A DNA stretch of 64,000 nt from Eubacteriales bacterium (GTDB lineage Bacteria; Bacillota; Clostridia; Oscillospirales; CAG-382): the NCBI GenBank assembly GCA_028702135.1, contig JAQVPJ010000003.1, forward strand, positions 1 through 64,000, written 5' to 3'. Under the pieces are notes generated by a model that had not been told where the DNA came from, did no database searches, and saw nothing but the letters and a program-made list of their open reading frames with translations. Positions 43,832 to 53,344 of this stretch are shown here, one piece after another; the first letter of the stretch is position 1, and each line of letters opens with the position of its first letter. A program made the position numbers and the translations under genes.

Positions 43832-44089
43832 TTACTTAGCTTTCTCTAATATTTCCGTAAGGCGCCATCTCTTGTCCTTAGAAAGCGGGCGGGTTTCCAT
43901 AATCATAACCTTATCGCCGATATTGCATTCGTTCTTCTCGTCATGCGCCTTGAACTTAACCGTTCTTTTGATGATTTTTTTATAAAGCGGATGCTGTACT
44001 CTGTCCTCTATGGCAACAACGATTGTTTTATCCATCTTGTTGCTGACGACCTTGCCAACCCTTGTTTTTCTTAAAGCTCTTTCTTCCAT
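43832..44089 (-). CDS. rpsQ: 30S ribosomal protein S17
   Basis: This primary 16S-binding OB-fold protein is 85 residues: [39 protein letters not shown], and [20 protein letters not shown]. Normal length. It follows rpmC in the spc region. Confidence 0.97.
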   Translation of the reverse strand: MEERALRKTRVGKVVSNKMDKTIVVAIEDRVQHPLYKKIIKRTVKFKAHDEKNECNIGDKVMIMETRPLSKDKRWRLTEILEKAK

Positions 44090-44105
44090 TTCAGCTTACT
44101 CCTTT

Positions 44106-44312
44106 CTACGCCTGTGCTTTGTCAGCGATTTCTTTTTCGCGGAGCACGGTGAGCAGTCTTGCAATAGTCTTCTTTGTTTCGACTATCTTCATCGGATTGT
44201 CGAGCTGATTTATCGAATGTTGAAAACGAAGGTTGAAAAGCTCTTCCTTTTGCTCCAAAAGATTCTTTTGAAGCTCAGCGGCGCTCATCTCTTTTATTTC
44301 TTTAATGTTCAT
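44106..44312 (-). CDS. rpmC: 50S ribosomal protein L29
   Basis: The 68-residue two-helix protein near the exit tunnel shows the [20 protein letters not shown] start and [19 protein letters not shown] with the conserved [16 protein letters not shown] follows. It is located after rplP, as usual. Confidence 0.96.
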   Translation of the reverse strand: MNIKEIKEMSAAELQKNLLEQKEELFNLRFQHSINQLDNPMKIVETKKTIARLLTVLREKEIADKAQA

Positions 44313-44327
44313 GATGTTACCCCCCTG

Positions 44328-44744
44328 TTATTCGAGGTCGGCTTTGGTAGCGAATTTGCATTTGATGGGAAGCTTATGGGCGGCAAGACGTATAGCCTCA
44401 CGTGCGTCCTCCTCCGGGATTCCTTCCATCTCAAACATAACTCTACCAGGCTTAACCACAGCAACCCAATACTCCGGAGAACCTTTACCTGAACCCATTC
44501 GGGTTTCGGCGGGTTTCTCGGTTACGGGCTTGTCGGGAAATATCTTGATCCAGACCTTGCCGCCTCTTTTTATATAACGCGTCATAGCGATACGGGCTGC
44601 TTCAATCTGATTACTTGTAATCCATCCCGGTTCGGTAGCAACGAGTCCGAAAGTACCGTAAGTGATCTTGTTGCCCCTATATGCCCTGCCGGTCATACGA
44701 CCCCTGTGAACGCGCCTGTATTTTACTCTTTTAGGCATTAACAT
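44328..44744 (-). CDS. rplP: 50S ribosomal protein L16
   Basis: This protein near the A-site tRNA elbow is 138 residues from ATG 44744. It starts [20 protein letters not shown] and continues with [41 protein letters not shown] and [10 protein letters not shown]. The ATG overlaps the rpsC stop (TAATG) and has GGAGG nine bases upstream. A longer reading within rpsC is rejected. Confidence 0.97.
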   Translation of the reverse strand: MLMPKRVKYRRVHRGRMTGRAYRGNKITYGTFGLVATEPGWITSNQIEAARIAMTRYIKRGGKVWIKIFPDKPVTEKPAETRMGSGKGSPEYWVAVVKPGRVMFEMEGIPEEDAREAIRLAAHKLPIKCKFATKADLE

Positions 44745-45424
44745 TATTTTCTGCCTCCTTCGTTCGCCAAGCTGCGCTTTACTTCGGGAAGAACCTCTCC
44801 CTTGTAAATCCAAACCTTTATACCAATTTTTCCATAAGTTGTGTTCGCTTCGAAAAAGCCGTAATCGATATCAGCACGTAATGTCTGAAGCGGAATAGTA
44901 CCCTCATGGTAGTGCTCGCTCCTTGCGATTTCCGCACCGCCGAGACGCCCCGAAACAGCGATTTTTATACCCTTTGCATTGAGCTTCATCGTCCTGCCTA
45001 TGCACTGCTTCATAGCGCGGCGGAAAGAAATTCTTCTCTCAAGCTGCCCTGCTATATTCTCAGCGACAAGCTGAGCGTTAAGATCGGGCTGTTTAATCTC
45101 GATAACTTTTACATCCACCTGTACACTTGCCGGAACTTTTAAGAATCTGGCGATATCGCCCTTGAGCTTATCAATCTCCACGCCGCCCCTACCGATGATA
45201 ATACCCGGCTTTGCACAGTGAATCATAATTCTGATACGTGAATTATCCCTCTCTATCTCTATCCTCGGAACACCCGCAAGCTGTAGCTTCTTTTTGAGAT
45301 AAGTTCTAAGCTTATAGTCGGAAACCAAGGTGTCGCCAAAAACTTCGTCTTTAACGAACCAGCGGGAATCCCAGTCTTTTATTATGCCCACACGTAAACC
45401 GTGCGGATTAACCTTCTGACCCAT
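44744..45424 (-). CDS. rpsC: 30S ribosomal protein S3
   Basis: This mRNA entry-channel protein has a KH domain. The 226 residues start [20 protein letters not shown]. The KH motif is [18 protein letters not shown], followed by [18 protein letters not shown] and [15 protein letters not shown]. The tail is [18 protein letters not shown]. Normal length; overlaps rplP by one base. Confidence 0.97.
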   Translation of the reverse strand: MGQKVNPHGLRVGIIKDWDSRWFVKDEVFGDTLVSDYKLRTYLKKKLQLAGVPRIEIERDNSRIRIMIHCAKPGIIIGRGGVEIDKLKGDIARFLKVPASVQVDVKVIEIKQPDLNAQLVAENIAGQLERRISFRRAMKQCIGRTMKLNAKGIKIAVSGRLGGAEIARSEHYHEGTIPLQTLRADIDYGFFEANTTYGKIGIKVWIYKGEVLPEVKRSLANEGGRK

Positions 45425-45438
45425 TTTTTGTCTCCTCC

Positions 45439-45789
45439 TTAATCTCTTTCTTTAAGCGCTATCGTGATGTGCGAAGTGCGCTTTATGATTCGGAATGCTC
45501 TGCCTTGCGCGCGGGGCCTAACCCTCTTCATATTCTTTAAAATGCCGGGAGTGACATAGCACTCTGCAACATACAGCTTCTCGACGTCCATCTCGTAGTT
45601 GTGTTCGGCATTGGCAACAGCCGATTTAAGGAGCTTTTCTATACTCTCACATGCGATTTTATTTGTGTTCTTCAATATAGCGGCTGCTTGAGCCACATCT
45701 TTGTTTCTTATCAAATCAAGAACGATTTTTACCTTTCTCGGTGACATTCGCAGTTGCTTTAGATAAGCTTTTGCTACCTTTGTTTCCAC
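45439..45789 (-). CDS. rplV: 50S ribosomal protein L22
   Basis: This exit-tunnel protein is 116 residues from GTG 45789, with AAAGGAGG ten bases upstream. The TTG at 45810 overlaps that ribosome site and is rejected. Motifs are [27 protein letters not shown] and the [22 protein letters not shown] end with the tunnel-lining hairpin. Normal length. Confidence 0.96.
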   Translation of the reverse strand: METKVAKAYLKQLRMSPRKVKIVLDLIRNKDVAQAAAILKNTNKIACESIEKLLKSAVANAEHNYEMDVEKLYVAECYVTPGILKNMKRVRPRAQGRAFRIIKRTSHITIALKERD

Positions 45790-45817
45790 AGTAATTGTGC
45801 CTCCTTTCAATCAGCCG

Positions 45818-46096
45818 TTACTTAGAATTTGATATCTTGGAACCGGAGTGTCCTCTGAACATTCTGGTTGGTGCAAACTCTCCGAGTTTGTGACCGACCA
45901 TATCCTCAACTATATAAACCGGAACATGCTTTTTTCCGTCATGTACTGCTATTGTATGACCTACAAACTCAGGAAAAATCGTGGAAGATCTCGACCACGT
46001 TTTCAGAACTCTCTTCTCTCCGTTTTTGTTCATATCCGCAATACGTTTGTATAATTTAGCCTCAACATACGGGCCCTTTTTAATGCTTCTGCTCAC
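45818..46096 (-). CDS. rpsS: 30S ribosomal protein S19
   Basis: This head protein forms a pair with S13. The 92 residues start [20 protein letters not shown] and include [49 protein letters not shown] follows. Normal length and position. Confidence 0.97.
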   Translation of the reverse strand: MSRSIKKGPYVEAKLYKRIADMNKNGEKRVLKTWSRSSTIFPEFVGHTIAVHDGKKHVPVYIVEDMVGHKLGEFAPTRMFRGHSGSKISNSK

Positions 46097-46117
46097 TGTT
46101 ATATTCCTCCTTTACGC

Positions 46118-46951
46118 CTATTTGTCGTTCCTGCGTTTGACAATAAACTTGTTGGTGCGAGCCTTCTTTTTTCTTGTCTTGTAGCCGTGAGTGGGTTTGC
46201 CCCAAGGAGTAACCGGAGAAGGCTTTCCTATCGGGGATTTACCTTCACCGCCGCCGTGCGGGTGATCGTTGGGGTTCATAACAGATCCGCGGACTGTCGG
46301 CCGTATGCCGCGATGCCTTGTCTTTCCGGCCTTTCCAAGCTTGATGTTCTCATGCTCAAGGTTTCCGACCTGTCCGATAGTCGCGTTGCAGTCAAGGCGG
46401 ACAAGTCTAACCTCACCTGAGGGGAGTCTGACCTGCGCCATTCCGTTTTCCTTAGCCATAAGCTGTGCCGAAGCACCTGCGGAACGGACGAGCTGCGCTC
46501 CTTTTCCGGGATAAAGCTCGATACCGCAAATAACCGTACCGACCGGTATTTTTTCGATTGGAAGCACGTTGCCCGGCTTGATATCGGCGTTTTCACCGCT
46601 GTAAACCATATCGCCGGCTCTTAATCCTTCGGGAGCTATAACATATCTCTTTTTTCCGTTCTGATCCTGTAAAAGTGCTATATATGCCGTTCGGTTGGGA
46701 TCATATTCGATACCCAAAACGGTTGAACCGCTATCTTGCGCGATGCGTTTGAAATCTATAATCCTGTACTTTTTCTTTGTGCCGCCGCCATGATGACGGA
46801 CGGTAATCTTACCTGTATTGTTACGTCCTGCTTTGTTTTTAAGCACTGTAACGAGACTCTTCTCCGGAAACTTCTTTGTCAACTCTTCAAACGAGGGAGT
46901 AGCCATATTTCTTGTGGATGGAGTCGATGCCTTATATTTTTTAATCGCCAT
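46118..46951 (-). CDS. rplB: 50S ribosomal protein L2
   Basis: This protein is required for subunit association and peptidyl transfer. It is 277 residues. [20 protein letters not shown] is near the start and [17 protein letters not shown] follows. The catalytic-centre loop is [33 protein letters not shown] with the conserved His. Normal length. Confidence 0.97.
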   Translation of the reverse strand: MAIKKYKASTPSTRNMATPSFEELTKKFPEKSLVTVLKNKAGRNNTGKITVRHHGGGTKKKYRIIDFKRIAQDSGSTVLGIEYDPNRTAYIALLQDQNGKKRYVIAPEGLRAGDMVYSGENADIKPGNVLPIEKIPVGTVICGIELYPGKGAQLVRSAGASAQLMAKENGMAQVRLPSGEVRLVRLDCNATIGQVGNLEHENIKLGKAGKTRHRGIRPTVRGSVMNPNDHPHGGGEGKSPIGKPSPVTPWGKPTHGYKTRKKKARTNKFIVKRRNDK

Positions 46952-46969
46952 TATTTTAACTCCTTTCGC

Positions 46970-47263
46970 TTACATCAGACTATCGAAGAACTCAATAGTC
47001 TTTGAAGCGGGTGTAAGCTTTACGATCGCCTTTTTCCATTCGCTCGTAGAGCCTTTATGATACCCCATTCTCTTAGGCTTGCTCTTGACGCTTATGGTAG
47101 TGACCTTATCGACCTCTACCTTGAAGATTTCCTCAACCGCTTTTTTTATCTCAATCTTATTGGCATCGGAAGCAACTTTGAAAGTGTACTTTTTCTGCTG
47201 CATATTTTCGATTGCTGCCTCGCTGATGACGGGCTTTAAGATAATATCGTATGCTGATTTCAT
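46970..47263 (-). CDS. rplW: 50S ribosomal protein L23
   Basis: This docking site for trigger factor and SRP at the tunnel exit is 97 residues: YDIILKPVISEAAIENMQQK, YTFKVASDANKIEIKKAVEE, and VDKVTTISVKSKPKRMGYHKGSTSEWKKAIV. It overlaps the rplD stop region by one base. Confidence 0.97.
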   Translation of the reverse strand: MKSAYDIILKPVISEAAIENMQQKKYTFKVASDANKIEIKKAVEEIFKVEVDKVTTISVKSKPKRMGYHKGSTSEWKKAIVKLTPASKTIEFFDSLM

Positions 47264-47886
47264 TACGCATATACCTCCTCTAACTTAGCCACCGCATCCT
47301 TAGCTATAACAAACTTGTCATACTTCAAAACATCATAGACATTAAGAGCGTTGACAGGTGCGGTAACTACACCCGGAATATTGGCAGCCGATTTTACGAC
47401 GACCTTATTGGCTTCAGGTAATACAATAAGAGCCTTTTTGTCCGCACCCAGCGCGGAGAGCATCGAGACTATCTTCTTTGTCTTGTACTCGTCAAGAGCG
47501 ATATTGTCAACAACAATCAACTCTCCTGCCGCGACTTTTGAAGAAAGCGCCGAAATCATGGCTATTCTTTTTACCTTTTTATTAATCGTGATTCTGTAGC
47601 TTCTCGGTTTCGGTCCTAAGGCGATACCACCGTGCGTCCACTGTGGCGAACGGATAGAACCATGTCTTGCCCTGCCGGTGCCTTTTTGCTTCCACGGTTT
47701 TCTGCCACCGCCTGCAACCTCAGCTCTTGTAAGTGTGGACTGCGTTCCCTGTCTCTGGTTTAGCAGATATGCTCTGACAACCGAATGCAAAACAGTTTTA
47801 TTTATCTCTGCCGCAAAAATCTTGTCGGAAAGAGTGATATCGCCGCACACTTGACCTTCCATATTATATACATTTAATGTTGGCAT
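47263..47886 (-). CDS. rplD: 50S ribosomal protein L4
   Basis: L4 lines the exit tunnel and represses the S10 operon in some bacteria. The 207 residues contain [40 protein letters not shown], the extended loop reaching the tunnel, and a Rossmann-like C-terminal region. Normal length. Confidence 0.97.
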   Translation of the reverse strand: MPTLNVYNMEGQVCGDITLSDKIFAAEINKTVLHSVVRAYLLNQRQGTQSTLTRAEVAGGGRKPWKQKGTGRARHGSIRSPQWTHGGIALGPKPRSYRITINKKVKRIAMISALSSKVAAGELIVVDNIALDEYKTKKIVSMLSALGADKKALIVLPEANKVVVKSAANIPGVVTAPVNALNVYDVLKYDKFVIAKDAVAKLEEVYA

Positions 47887-47907
47887 CGTTTATTCCTCCT
47901 CTTTCGC

Positions 47908-48537
47908 TTATTTCACGGTGTCGCGTACAAATACTATACCGCCGCGTGAACCGGGAACCGCGCCTTTTACGGCTATAAGGTTCTTGTCCGAATCAATCTT
48001 GATCACCTCAAGATTGAGCATTGTTACGCACTCGTTTCCGTATTGACCCGCCATTTTTTTGTTCTTGAAAACTCTTGACGGGCTGCTGTTCGCACCCATC
48101 GAACCGACCTGACGGTGTACAGGACCCGTACCGTGCGACATTCTGAGGTGGTGCTGACCCCATCTTTTTATAACACCGGAAAAACCGCGACCCTTGGTAA
48201 GTCCGGTTACATCGACCCTCTCACCTGCTTTAAAGGTATCTGCGGTGATTATATCTCCGACATTCATCGAAGCAGCGTCATCAAGTCTGAATTCCTTTAA
48301 ATGTTTTTTAAAAGAAACATTAGCTTTAAGAAAGTGTCCTTTTTCGGGTTTGTTTAGCTTTCTGTCCTCGATATCCGAAAAACCGAGCTGAACTGCGTCA
48401 TAACCGTCCTTTTCCGCTGTTTTCTTCTGTGCTACTACACAGGGACCCGCGTTGATGACAGTTACGGGTATTACGTTTCCTTTTTCATCGAAAATCTGCG
48501 TCATTCCGAGCTTTCTTCCGATAATGCCTTTTTTCAT
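47908..48537 (-). CDS. rplC: 50S ribosomal protein L3
   Basis: This early-assembly protein near the peptidyl transferase centre is 209 residues. It starts [20 protein letters not shown]. The conserved loop is [37 protein letters not shown], including the Gln/His region near the active centre. Normal length. Confidence 0.97.
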   Translation of the reverse strand: MKKGIIGRKLGMTQIFDEKGNVIPVTVINAGPCVVAQKKTAEKDGYDAVQLGFSDIEDRKLNKPEKGHFLKANVSFKKHLKEFRLDDAASMNVGDIITADTFKAGERVDVTGLTKGRGFSGVIKRWGQHHLRMSHGTGPVHRQVGSMGANSSPSRVFKNKKMAGQYGNECVTMLNLEVIKIDSDKNLIAVKGAVPGSRGGIVFVRDTVK

Positions 48538-48621
48538 TTATATATTCCTCCTTGGTTATTGGTTAACCGCAAGCTTCGCGATTAACTTGACCTGAATTTG
48601 AAAAGCTTTCGGTAGTTTTCC

Positions 48622-48933
48622 TTATAACTCTACGTTAAAATCAACGCCAGCGGGAAGGTCTATGCTCATAAGGGCGTCGACCGCTGCTTTTGAGGGCTTG
48701 ATTATATCGATAAGGCGTTTATGTGTTCTGTACTCAAACTGCTCTCTCGAATCCTTGTACTTAAAGACCGCACGAAGAACCGTTGTGATCTCTTTTTCGG
48801 TTGGAAGCGGAATTGGTCCGGATACCGAAGCACCGCTGCGCTTTGCCGTTTCGACGATCTTTTCGGCTGCCTGATCAATAAGCGTGTGGTCATAAGACTT
48901 AAGTCTTATCCTGATTCTTTCCTTCTTTGCCAT
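48622..48933 (-). CDS. rpsJ: 30S ribosomal protein S10
   Basis: S10 is also the NusE antitermination factor. From ATG 48933 it is 103 residues: [66 protein letters not shown] lies 10-12 bases upstream. The frame stays open a further 88 codons upstream, but that region is leader without family similarity. It is the first gene of the superoperon in this window; fusA/tuf are not adjacent. Confidence 0.96.
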   Translation of the reverse strand: MAKKERIRIRLKSYDHTLIDQAAEKIVETAKRSGASVSGPIPLPTEKEITTVLRAVFKYKDSREQFEYRTHKRLIDIIKPSKAAVDALMSIDLPAGVDFNVEL

Positions 48934-49120
48934 GTGTTTGTTTGCCTCCTTAAAATAAATAGATGTTTTTAGTGGCAAAGCTTTGAACACTATGTCGGGC
49001 GTTTCGTCATCGCCCTTTAAAAAATGCTCATCACTCTCGCCCGATTGTCGGACATACTCCACGGAAGTTACCTGCTTTTTAGCAGCAATCTCCCGTCTCA
49101 TCGCACACCAAGCGACGTTT
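48934..49120 (-). promoter_or_regulatory. Untranslated leader of the S10 superoperon
   Basis: About 187 bases lie between the predicted transcription start and rpsJ. They contain short inverted repeats (GGGCGATGACGAAACGCCC, and TGCTAAAAAGCA) that could form hairpins. Long leaders of ribosomal operons often bind a product protein; I do not recognise a known leader motif here. Confidence 0.5.
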
Positions 49121-49149
49121 ATTGTATCATAACGATATATCCATTGCAA
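49121..49149 (-). promoter_or_regulatory. Sigma-A promoter of the S10-spc-alpha superoperon
   Basis: TTGCAA (49144-49149), a 17-base spacer and TACAAT (49121-49126) lie on the minus strand, with TATGA before the -10. It is the only strong promoter seen upstream of rpsJ. Confidence 0.8.
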
Positions 49150-49243
49150 TAGCTTATTACAAATCCGAATGTAAATAATATGTGAACGATACTCCATATA
49201 TACTTTATTCAGGAATAAATAATAAAAATATTTTATTTATATA

Positions 49244-49272
49244 TTGACAAATAATTAAACTTGTGTTATAAT
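49244..49272 (+). promoter_or_regulatory. Sigma-A promoter of the secreted-protein/ABC operon
   Basis: Perfect TTGACA (49244-49249), a 17-base spacer and perfect TATAAT (49267-49272). A consensus promoter suggests strong expression unless repressed. Confidence 0.88.
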
Positions 49273-49279
49273 TAAAATC

Positions 49280-49291
49280 AACAGTACTGTT
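49280..49291 (+). promoter_or_regulatory. Palindromic candidate operator at the transcription start
   Basis: AACAGTACTGTT is a perfect 12-base palindrome located 8 bases past the -10, overlapping the predicted start of transcription. Such a position suits a repressor site; no regulator gene is adjacent. Confidence 0.45.
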
Positions 49292-49323
49292 AATAAAAAA
49301 AACTGAAAAACTGGAGGTAAAAA

Positions 49324-49737
49324 ATGAAAAAAATAGTTATTGTACTATCAGTTGTATTATTGTTTTCTGCATTAGTTGTATCAAGCTCGGCTCTTACTGA
49401 CTTGAGAGTAGGTAGAGATTTAGAAGAGGATCAGTACTTTAATTTGGATACAGCAATACATTGTTATTATGATTGCGGATGGTGGTTTGGGAACGGTTGG
49501 AGCTCTACAGAATGTGAAACATCATCGGATATGTTTTGCTATGCATGGGTATTCAACATAGATCGTAATAATGTTGAGGTATTTTTTGATGATTATGGGT
49601 ATGTATCCAATAGGTTGGTTCTACCGGCAATCTCTGTATCATCAACAAGATATGCGAAAGAGACATGGCATGGTGCATATAGAACTAAAAACGGTGTAAG
49701 AAATCTAGATGCACGGGTCGAAATATACAACGGGTAA
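49324..49737 (+). CDS. Small secreted Cys-containing protein of unknown function
   Basis: The 137 residues have a clear Sec signal peptide (KKIVIVLSVVLLFSALVVSSSA). The mature part of about 113 residues has four Cys (47, 51, 64, 72) in a Trp/Tyr-rich region (HCYYDCGWWFGNGWSSTEC) and a beta-rich end. TGGAGG is well placed. It heads an operon with two permeases and an ATPase, an arrangement seen for secreted peptides with dedicated ABC export or immunity systems. I recognise no bacteriocin family, so function is open. The operon is visibly more AT-rich than its neighbours, suggesting transfer. Confidence 0.75.
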   Translation: MKKIVIVLSVVLLFSALVVSSSALTDLRVGRDLEEDQYFNLDTAIHCYYDCGWWFGNGWSSTECETSSDMFCYAWVFNIDRNNVEVFFDDYGYVSNRLVLPAISVSSTRYAKETWHGAYRTKNGVRNLDARVEIYNG

Positions 49738-49743
49738 AATGTT

Positions 49744-49779
49744 TTAATAAGGAGGCTTTTTTATAAAAGCCTCCTTGGA
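49744..49779 (+). promoter_or_regulatory. Intergenic hairpin between the secreted-protein gene and the ABC genes
   Basis: AAGGAGGCTTTT pairs perfectly with AAAAGCCTCCTT around TTAT. There is no T run after it, so it is a weak terminator at most. It could stabilise the first gene's mRNA or lower read-through so that the secreted protein is made in excess over the transporter. Confidence 0.6.
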
Positions 49780-49790
49780 ATAAGGAATAT

Positions 49791-50918
49791 ATGAAAATAT
49801 TATTTTTGATATTTAAAAACATAAAATATTATATTAAATTCAATAAAGCTGTTTTTTTGCTATTTACTACCGGCATCCTAAGCAGTACTCTGGCTTTAAT
49901 ATTTTTTTATGGGAACATTAATCCTATAAAGACAGAATATATAAATGATGATTTATATTCACGTCAATATCAGTTCAGTTTTTTTCCGGCAATAAATGAA
50001 ATAAACATAAATGACATGTTTGACAAATATTTTGAACCGGAATATTCATTGTTTATTTCTAAGATAGATAATCGAAAAATCAAGAATACTCTTAGTGAAA
50101 AAGAATTAACAGGCAGAGAATTTACAGTAGGATATATATATGATAATTTAGATAGAGTCGGTATAAAACTAAAAGGGCGGAATAAATTTTTAGAATCTGA
50201 GATAACTAATTCAGAGAACACTATAATTGTTTCGAAATACACAGAATATTATCTCGATGTAAATATAAATCCCGGTTTAGATAAAATTACTATAAACGAT
50301 ATCGAGTATACCATTGTTGGCGTGGCGCAAATGGACAGCGATTTTTTACTACCAAGCACAACATATATAAAAAACGGTTTTGAAACAAATGAGATGATTG
50401 TTGTAGCAAAAGAAAAGCCGTCTTATTATGATAATATTGAAATTTTAAGACTGGTAAGGGATAAATACCCAAATTTAGAAACCATTTCAACGCATCCATA
50501 TAGGTATTATGATAAGATTCAAAAGGAAACGCCGATTATTCTTTTTTTATTGGCGATTGTTTTTACTGCAATGTCGATAGCCTTTATGTTTCTCTTAAAA
50601 TACCTTGCCGACAACACTAATTATGTTAGTGTAATCCACACCATATGTGGAGCTTCAAAAGAAACGGTCATATTTATCAAGTTAATGGCTGTATTTTTAA
50701 CAACTCTTGCTATAAGCATCACGGGAGCATTATTGCATATGATGCTTTATGACGTTCTTTTTCAAAAGCTTAATATTGTGGATAATCTTACATATAATTT
50801 TAAAGATTATTTACTTATTGTATCCGTCGCATGTATAGCATCAGTTATAATATCTATACCTTTTATTGTTTCATTTTCTAAAAATTCGACAATAACAAAT
50901 AAAATTAAGTTTTGCTAA
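49791..50918 (+). CDS. ABC transporter permease, FtsX/MacB-like (first)
   Basis: The 375-residue membrane protein has one N-terminal helix (about residues 20-40) and an extracytoplasmic domain of about 200 residues (YIVGVAQMDS-like, MacB-PCD fold expected). Three C-terminal helices follow (about 250-270, 295-315, 340-365). This is the four-helix layout of FtsX/MacB permeases. Sequence is diverged and AT-rich. The next gene is a second permease of the same layout, so the transporter is probably a heterodimer. Confidence 0.75.
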   Translation: MKILFLIFKNIKYYIKFNKAVFLLFTTGILSSTLALIFFYGNINPIKTEYINDDLYSRQYQFSFFPAINEININDMFDKYFEPEYSLFISKIDNRKIKNTLSEKELTGREFTVGYIYDNLDRVGIKLKGRNKFLESEITNSENTIIVSKYTEYYLDVNINPGLDKITINDIEYTIVGVAQMDSDFLLPSTTYIKNGFETNEMIVVAKEKPSYYDNIEILRLVRDKYPNLETISTHPYRYYDKIQKETPIILFLLAIVFTAMSIAFMFLLKYLADNTNYVSVIHTICGASKETVIFIKLMAVFLTTLAISITGALLHMMLYDVLFQKLNIVDNLTYNFKDYLLIVSVACIASVIISIPFIVSFSKNSTITNKIKFC

Positions 50919-50929
50919 GGAAGAATTAA

Positions 50930-52144
50930 ATGAAAAAAATTAAACTGTTTTTTATCGGTTTAAAAGGATATATGTTATCTTTGATAACTCTTTTTTTCGT
51001 TATGATTGCGGTATTATTGGTTTTGAATTATTCATTTTCACAATATCTTTTCATTAATCGTTCCGGGGAGCTATTCGGTAATGGACATTTTGACAACGGT
51101 TTGTATTTTCAAAACATTACCCCATACGATCAGGATTCTCAGATAAGATTGGATGAGAGTTTAAAATCACTTGAGGGTAATCCATGCGTAAAAAAAGTTA
51201 CACACAATATAAATGCAAGTGTCCATATTAACAATGAGAATTACCAGCTGGAGCTATATGATCAAGAAATTTATCCTGATATGTACGGTACTCTTCCTAT
51301 CGGAGATTGGAAGAGTATGGAAGACGGTAAATACTGCGTTGTAATAGGCGGTGTTATTCCTAAGGATGTTCCGGTCGGGGAGACGGTTGTTCTAAAAAGC
51401 ATAATCCCCAACAACAGTACGGAGCTGGAAGTAAAAATATCGGGTGCACTTGCTTATCCGCCGATGATACTTAAGTTCGGTTATTATTCATCCGACAAAA
51501 AGGCTAACACTGCTGATAAGTTTTACATACATGACAAAGTACTCTACCTACCAAAGAATGATACTACTCTTAAAATAGTAACCGAGTTTTGTGATGGCAA
51601 CACAGCGCCTATAACATCAGGTGTTGTAAAATATATCGACAGTGCTACAGAAAAACAGAAAGAAGAAGTTAAAAATATTATTTCTGAAAATGCAGCAGTT
51701 CTCTATACCGATACTATACTTGAAAGCACAAAAAGCTATGTTTCGGATAGCTTGAGGAAAATCCTGCCAACGCCGAGTTTTCTGCTCTTGGTTTCGGCAC
51801 TTTCTTATATTAGCATTGCAGTCTTGAGTATATATAAAAAGAAAGCAGATTATACAATATATTATATTACAGGCTGTAACAAACAAACAATGCATATTCT
51901 TGCGTCTCTGCAGGTGAATATTACGCTTCTTATTACTACCATAACAACATGCGTAGGTATCCTTATTTTAAAGAACATGGCTGCAAAAGGTATGTATTCG
52001 CTTCCATGTCTGATTTTTGGGTGGCAGAATGTTGTACTTACCTGCTCAGTTGCATTAGTTATATTCTTAATTGTTGTTTTTGTTTCTTCTTTGATGTTAA
52101 GGAGATTTTCACCTGTTGAACAACTTAAACTAACAAAGGAATAG
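50930..52144 (+). CDS. ABC transporter permease, FtsX/MacB-like (second)
   Basis: The 404 residues have an N-terminal helix (MLSLITLFFVMIAVLLVLNY), an extracytoplasmic domain of about 240 residues and three C-terminal helices (about 285-305, 325-350, 370-395). The final cytoplasmic motif RRFSPVEQLKL is typical of FtsX-like permeases. It starts 11 bases after the first permease and ends 9 bases before the ATPase gene. The two permeases share topology but little visible sequence. Confidence 0.78.
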   Translation: MKKIKLFFIGLKGYMLSLITLFFVMIAVLLVLNYSFSQYLFINRSGELFGNGHFDNGLYFQNITPYDQDSQIRLDESLKSLEGNPCVKKVTHNINASVHINNENYQLELYDQEIYPDMYGTLPIGDWKSMEDGKYCVVIGGVIPKDVPVGETVVLKSIIPNNSTELEVKISGALAYPPMILKFGYYSSDKKANTADKFYIHDKVLYLPKNDTTLKIVTEFCDGNTAPITSGVVKYIDSATEKQKEEVKNIISENAAVLYTDTILESTKSYVSDSLRKILPTPSFLLLVSALSYISIAVLSIYKKKADYTIYYITGCNKQTMHILASLQVNITLLITTITTCVGILILKNMAAKGMYSLPCLIFGWQNVVLTCSVALVIFLIVVFVSSLMLRRFSPVEQLKLTKE

Positions 52145-52153
52145 GAGCGTTTT

Positions 52154-52828
52154 ATGATTAAGCTTAATAATATTAATAAATACTATAAAATAGGCAAAAA
52201 TAGATTTCATGCACTTAAAAATGTAAGTCTTGAAATCAAAGACGGCGAATTCGTCTCTATTGAGGGTAAATCGGGCGCAGGAAAATCTACTCTAGTGCAC
52301 ATTATCGGGTGTTTAGATAATTTTGATTCCGGCAGCTATATTTTAGACGGTGTTTCTGTTGGTGATATGAAAGAGAGTGCTCTATCAGCGACAAGAAATA
52401 GTAAAATCGGCTTTGTGATGCAGGATTTTGCTCTTATTTCACACGAATCTGTTATTTTTAATGTTATGCTACCTTTATATTTCTCGAAGATAAAATATAA
52501 TATGAAAAGTCGTGCCTATGATATGCTCGAACAGGTTGGAATTGCAGATCAAGCATTAAAATCAGTAAACCAGCTATCCGGAGGGCAAAAGCAAAGAGTC
52601 GCCATTGCAAGGGCATTAATAACAGGTTGCAGTATAATTGTTGCGGACGAGCCGACGGGAGCGCTAGATACAAAGACAAGTGAAGAAATAATGGATTTAC
52701 TTATTAATATTAACCAAAGCGCCGGAACGACCGTTATAGTTGTAACGCACGACCCTACAGTATCTGCCGCTGCAGAACGTAAGATTATAATTTCCGATGG
52801 AATTATTAAAAAAGATATAATGAGTTAA
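52154..52828 (+). CDS. ABC transporter ATP-binding protein (LolD/MacB type)
   Basis: The 224-residue ATPase powers the two preceding permeases. Walker A is SIEGKSGAGKSTLVHIIG, the Q-loop GFVMQDFALI, the signature LSGGQKQRVAIARAL, Walker B IIVADEPTGALD and the H-loop VVTHDP. This subfamily serves MacB-, LolCDE- and bacitracin-resistance-type systems, which move or resist peptides and lipoproteins rather than importing nutrients. Confidence 0.92.
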   Translation: MIKLNNINKYYKIGKNRFHALKNVSLEIKDGEFVSIEGKSGAGKSTLVHIIGCLDNFDSGSYILDGVSVGDMKESALSATRNSKIGFVMQDFALISHESVIFNVMLPLYFSKIKYNMKSRAYDMLEQVGIADQALKSVNQLSGGQKQRVAIARALITGCSIIVADEPTGALDTKTSEEIMDLLININQSAGTTVIVVTHDPTVSAAAERKIIISDGIIKKDIMS

Positions 52829-53077
52829 TTTTTTTTATTTCTTTAACAGTATAAAACGGTAAATGTCAAGAAATTTATCCGGACGAATAGAACGGACGGT
52901 TGGCGGACAACGATAAAGTCAGTCGCTAAAAGGGAGTATCGCAGTTCTGCGGAGCTGTTACTCCCTCTCTATATATACTAATATTAACTTCTTCCGTGAT
53001 AAAAACAGTATGGATTTTTGCAACCACATATGCTACAATAAGTAAATGAATAATAATATACATAAATAAGGCGGATT
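52829..53077 (+). other. Intergenic region with a hairpin
   Basis: A stem GGGAGTA/TACTCCC (about 52931-52966) with an inner CGCAG/CTGCG pairing lies in this gap but lacks a clear T run. A weak TTGCAA...TACAAT pair upstream of 53078 has too short a spacer for a confident promoter call. Confidence 0.4.
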
Positions 53078-53344
53078 ATGAAAAGAACATATATATTATC
53101 GGGAGTGTGCTCTCACTCCGTACACTTCGAAATCGATGAAAACCGAATAGTAAGCGGCATATCCTTCACCGGTGGCTGCAACGGCAATTTAAAAGCTGTT
53201 TCCGCTTTGTGTGACGGAATGGAAGCGTCCGAAATCATAAGCAGGCTCAAAGGAATCCGATGCGGTTTTAAATCGACCTCCTGTCCCGATCAGTTTTCGC
53301 GAATTTTACAGGAAGTTTTGGATGAAGGGAAAGACAGAGAATGA
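53078..53344 (+). CDS. TSCPD-domain protein (TIGR03905 family)
   Basis: The 88-residue protein shows YILSGVCSHSVHFEIDE, FTGGCNGNLKAVSALCDGM and STSCPDQFSRIL, the motif that names the family. The TSCPD domain is also found at the end of some ribonucleotide reductases, where its Cys residues bind metal. A stand-alone function has not been established. It overlaps the phosphoglucomutase start by 4 bases. Confidence 0.88.
   Translation: MKRTYILSGVCSHSVHFEIDENRIVSGISFTGGCNGNLKAVSALCDGMEASEIISRLKGIRCGFKSTSCPDQFSRILQEVLDEGKDRE

Noticed and set aside
49324-49737. Lactococcin 972-type bacteriocin
   Set aside because: Gene order is reminiscent, but the mature peptide lacks the family motifs and the membrane proteins are two four-helix permeases instead of one large protein.
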